This document shows, piece after piece, positions 1 through 27,500 of a DNA stretch of 27,500 nt; position 1 is the first letter of the stretch; each line of letters starts with the position of its first letter. The stretch spans positions 2,145,001-2,172,500 of the forward strand of contig WPIO01000037.1 of NCBI GenBank assembly GCA_009760855.2, in the 5' to 3' direction. A program made the position numbers and the translations under genes. The notes under the pieces are model-generated. The model had not been told where the DNA came from and made no database searches. It worked only from the letters and a program-made list of their open reading frames with translations. The stretch is from Cristatella mucedo (taxonomy: Eukaryota > Bryozoa > Phylactolaemata > Cristatellidae).

Positions 1-208
1 AACATATCTTTATTCGCGGCAGGACACCTTTTCTATCCCGTCCCCATTCTAATAAAAGGAAGAAACCGCCACAGATTAGCTTCCCAGTCAGCGGCGGCGA
101 GCAAAACAAGCGCCGATCGACGAAAAGCTAAGCGGCTCTGTTCCTCAGCCCACTCAAATCGCGTGCTCGGCATGAGCTGGAGATCCACAGCGAGGCTGCA
201 AAGCTTAC
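1..208. other. Start of the intron after exon 19
   Basis: Begins on the minus strand with GTAAGC at 208. I see no exon or repeat in it. Confidence 0.6.
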
Positions 209-27081
<26,873 letters not shown>

Positions 27082-27180
27082 CTAATAGAAAGTCAGGCGT
27101 CCGGCTGGCTGAGCGAAGCGATTGGCCACGACTCGAGGCCTTCGGCTCCGAGAGGCTTGCCTTCCGCCCGCTGACCGAGC

Positions 27181-27500
27181 CAATAATAATAATAACAATA
27201 ATAATAATTCACTTGATAAAGCGCCCTCAGAGAACTTAATCTCTCTCTAGGCGCTTTACATTTGCTGTAAAGTGAAATTCAATTGAATGGTAAGTAAAAT
27301 CATGCTTGATAGAACAAACGAAATGAATAAAATGGTTAGGGGTGACATGCACAGGGTCAGCATGCAAATGTGGTTAGTGGCAGCATGCACAGTGTCAGCA
27401 TGCATAAGCACATCAAGGACGAATCACAGGGACCCACTAAATGCTGTCCTAATAGAAGTTATTTCTTCTAAAAGAGGAGAAGCCTGGCCGCGACCACTAA
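27181..27500 (-). mobile_element. LINE-A copy 4, 3' end, running off the window
   Basis: Left end is (AAT)n at 27181-27208, then the best-preserved tail (CACTTGATAAAGCGCCCTCA to TTTGCTGTAAAG, 27210-27273), then the region shared with 23925-24030 and 14583-14700 (GCATGCACAGTGTCAGCATG, GGACGAATC, CACTAAATGCTG). It continues past 27500. Confidence 0.75.

Overview
The window is metazoan genomic DNA, almost certainly from an invertebrate. It has many small exons with GT-AG introns, tRNA-derived SINEs, several non-LTR retrotransposon families, minisatellites and simple repeats, and no operon-like or bacterial features. I cannot name the species. The whole window lies inside one gene on the minus strand; it enters past base 27041 and leaves past base 209.

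I assembled 19 coding exons by eye. Their reading phases agree at all 18 junctions, every intron starts GT and ends AG, and the joined frame has no stop (2297 coding bases, 765 complete codons). Residue numbers below start at the first complete codon of exon 1. The protein is a glycoside hydrolase family 31 (GH31) alpha-glucosidase of the sucrase-isomaltase/maltase-glucoamylase type. A complete catalytic barrel (nucleophile motif WIDMNE, acid/base motif HWLGD) and its C-terminal beta domains are followed by a trefoil (P-type) domain, and then by the start of the N-terminal beta-sandwich of a second GH31 module. The signal anchor, any first trefoil and the N-terminal domain of module 1 should lie beyond the right edge. 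The rest of module 2 should lie beyond the left edge.

Layout from the right (5' end of the gene) to the left: 27190-27500 LINE-A 3' end; exons 1-3 at 25329-27041, with a decayed R2-like endonuclease remnant and a duplicated piece of exon 3 in intron 2; exons 4-5 at 20684-21866, with intron 3 full of LINE-A relics and SINEs; exon 6 at 16968-17097; intron 6 with a LINE-A copy holding both a LINE-B and a SINE insertion; a compact cluster of exons 7-10 at 12240-13277, including a 35-base micro-exon; exons 11-14 at 7945-9912; exons 15-16 at 4401-4878; intron 16 with a homopurine tract, a 44-bp minisatellite and a LINE-B/SINE nest; exons 17-19 at 209-1465.

Most longer open frames on either strand are shadows of these exons or chance frames in GC-rich or simple-repeat DNA. 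I found no second host gene, no functional tRNA or rRNA gene and no CRISPR array. Promoter, start codon, stop codon and poly(A) site are outside the window. No search or alignment program was run; family names rest on motif recognition.
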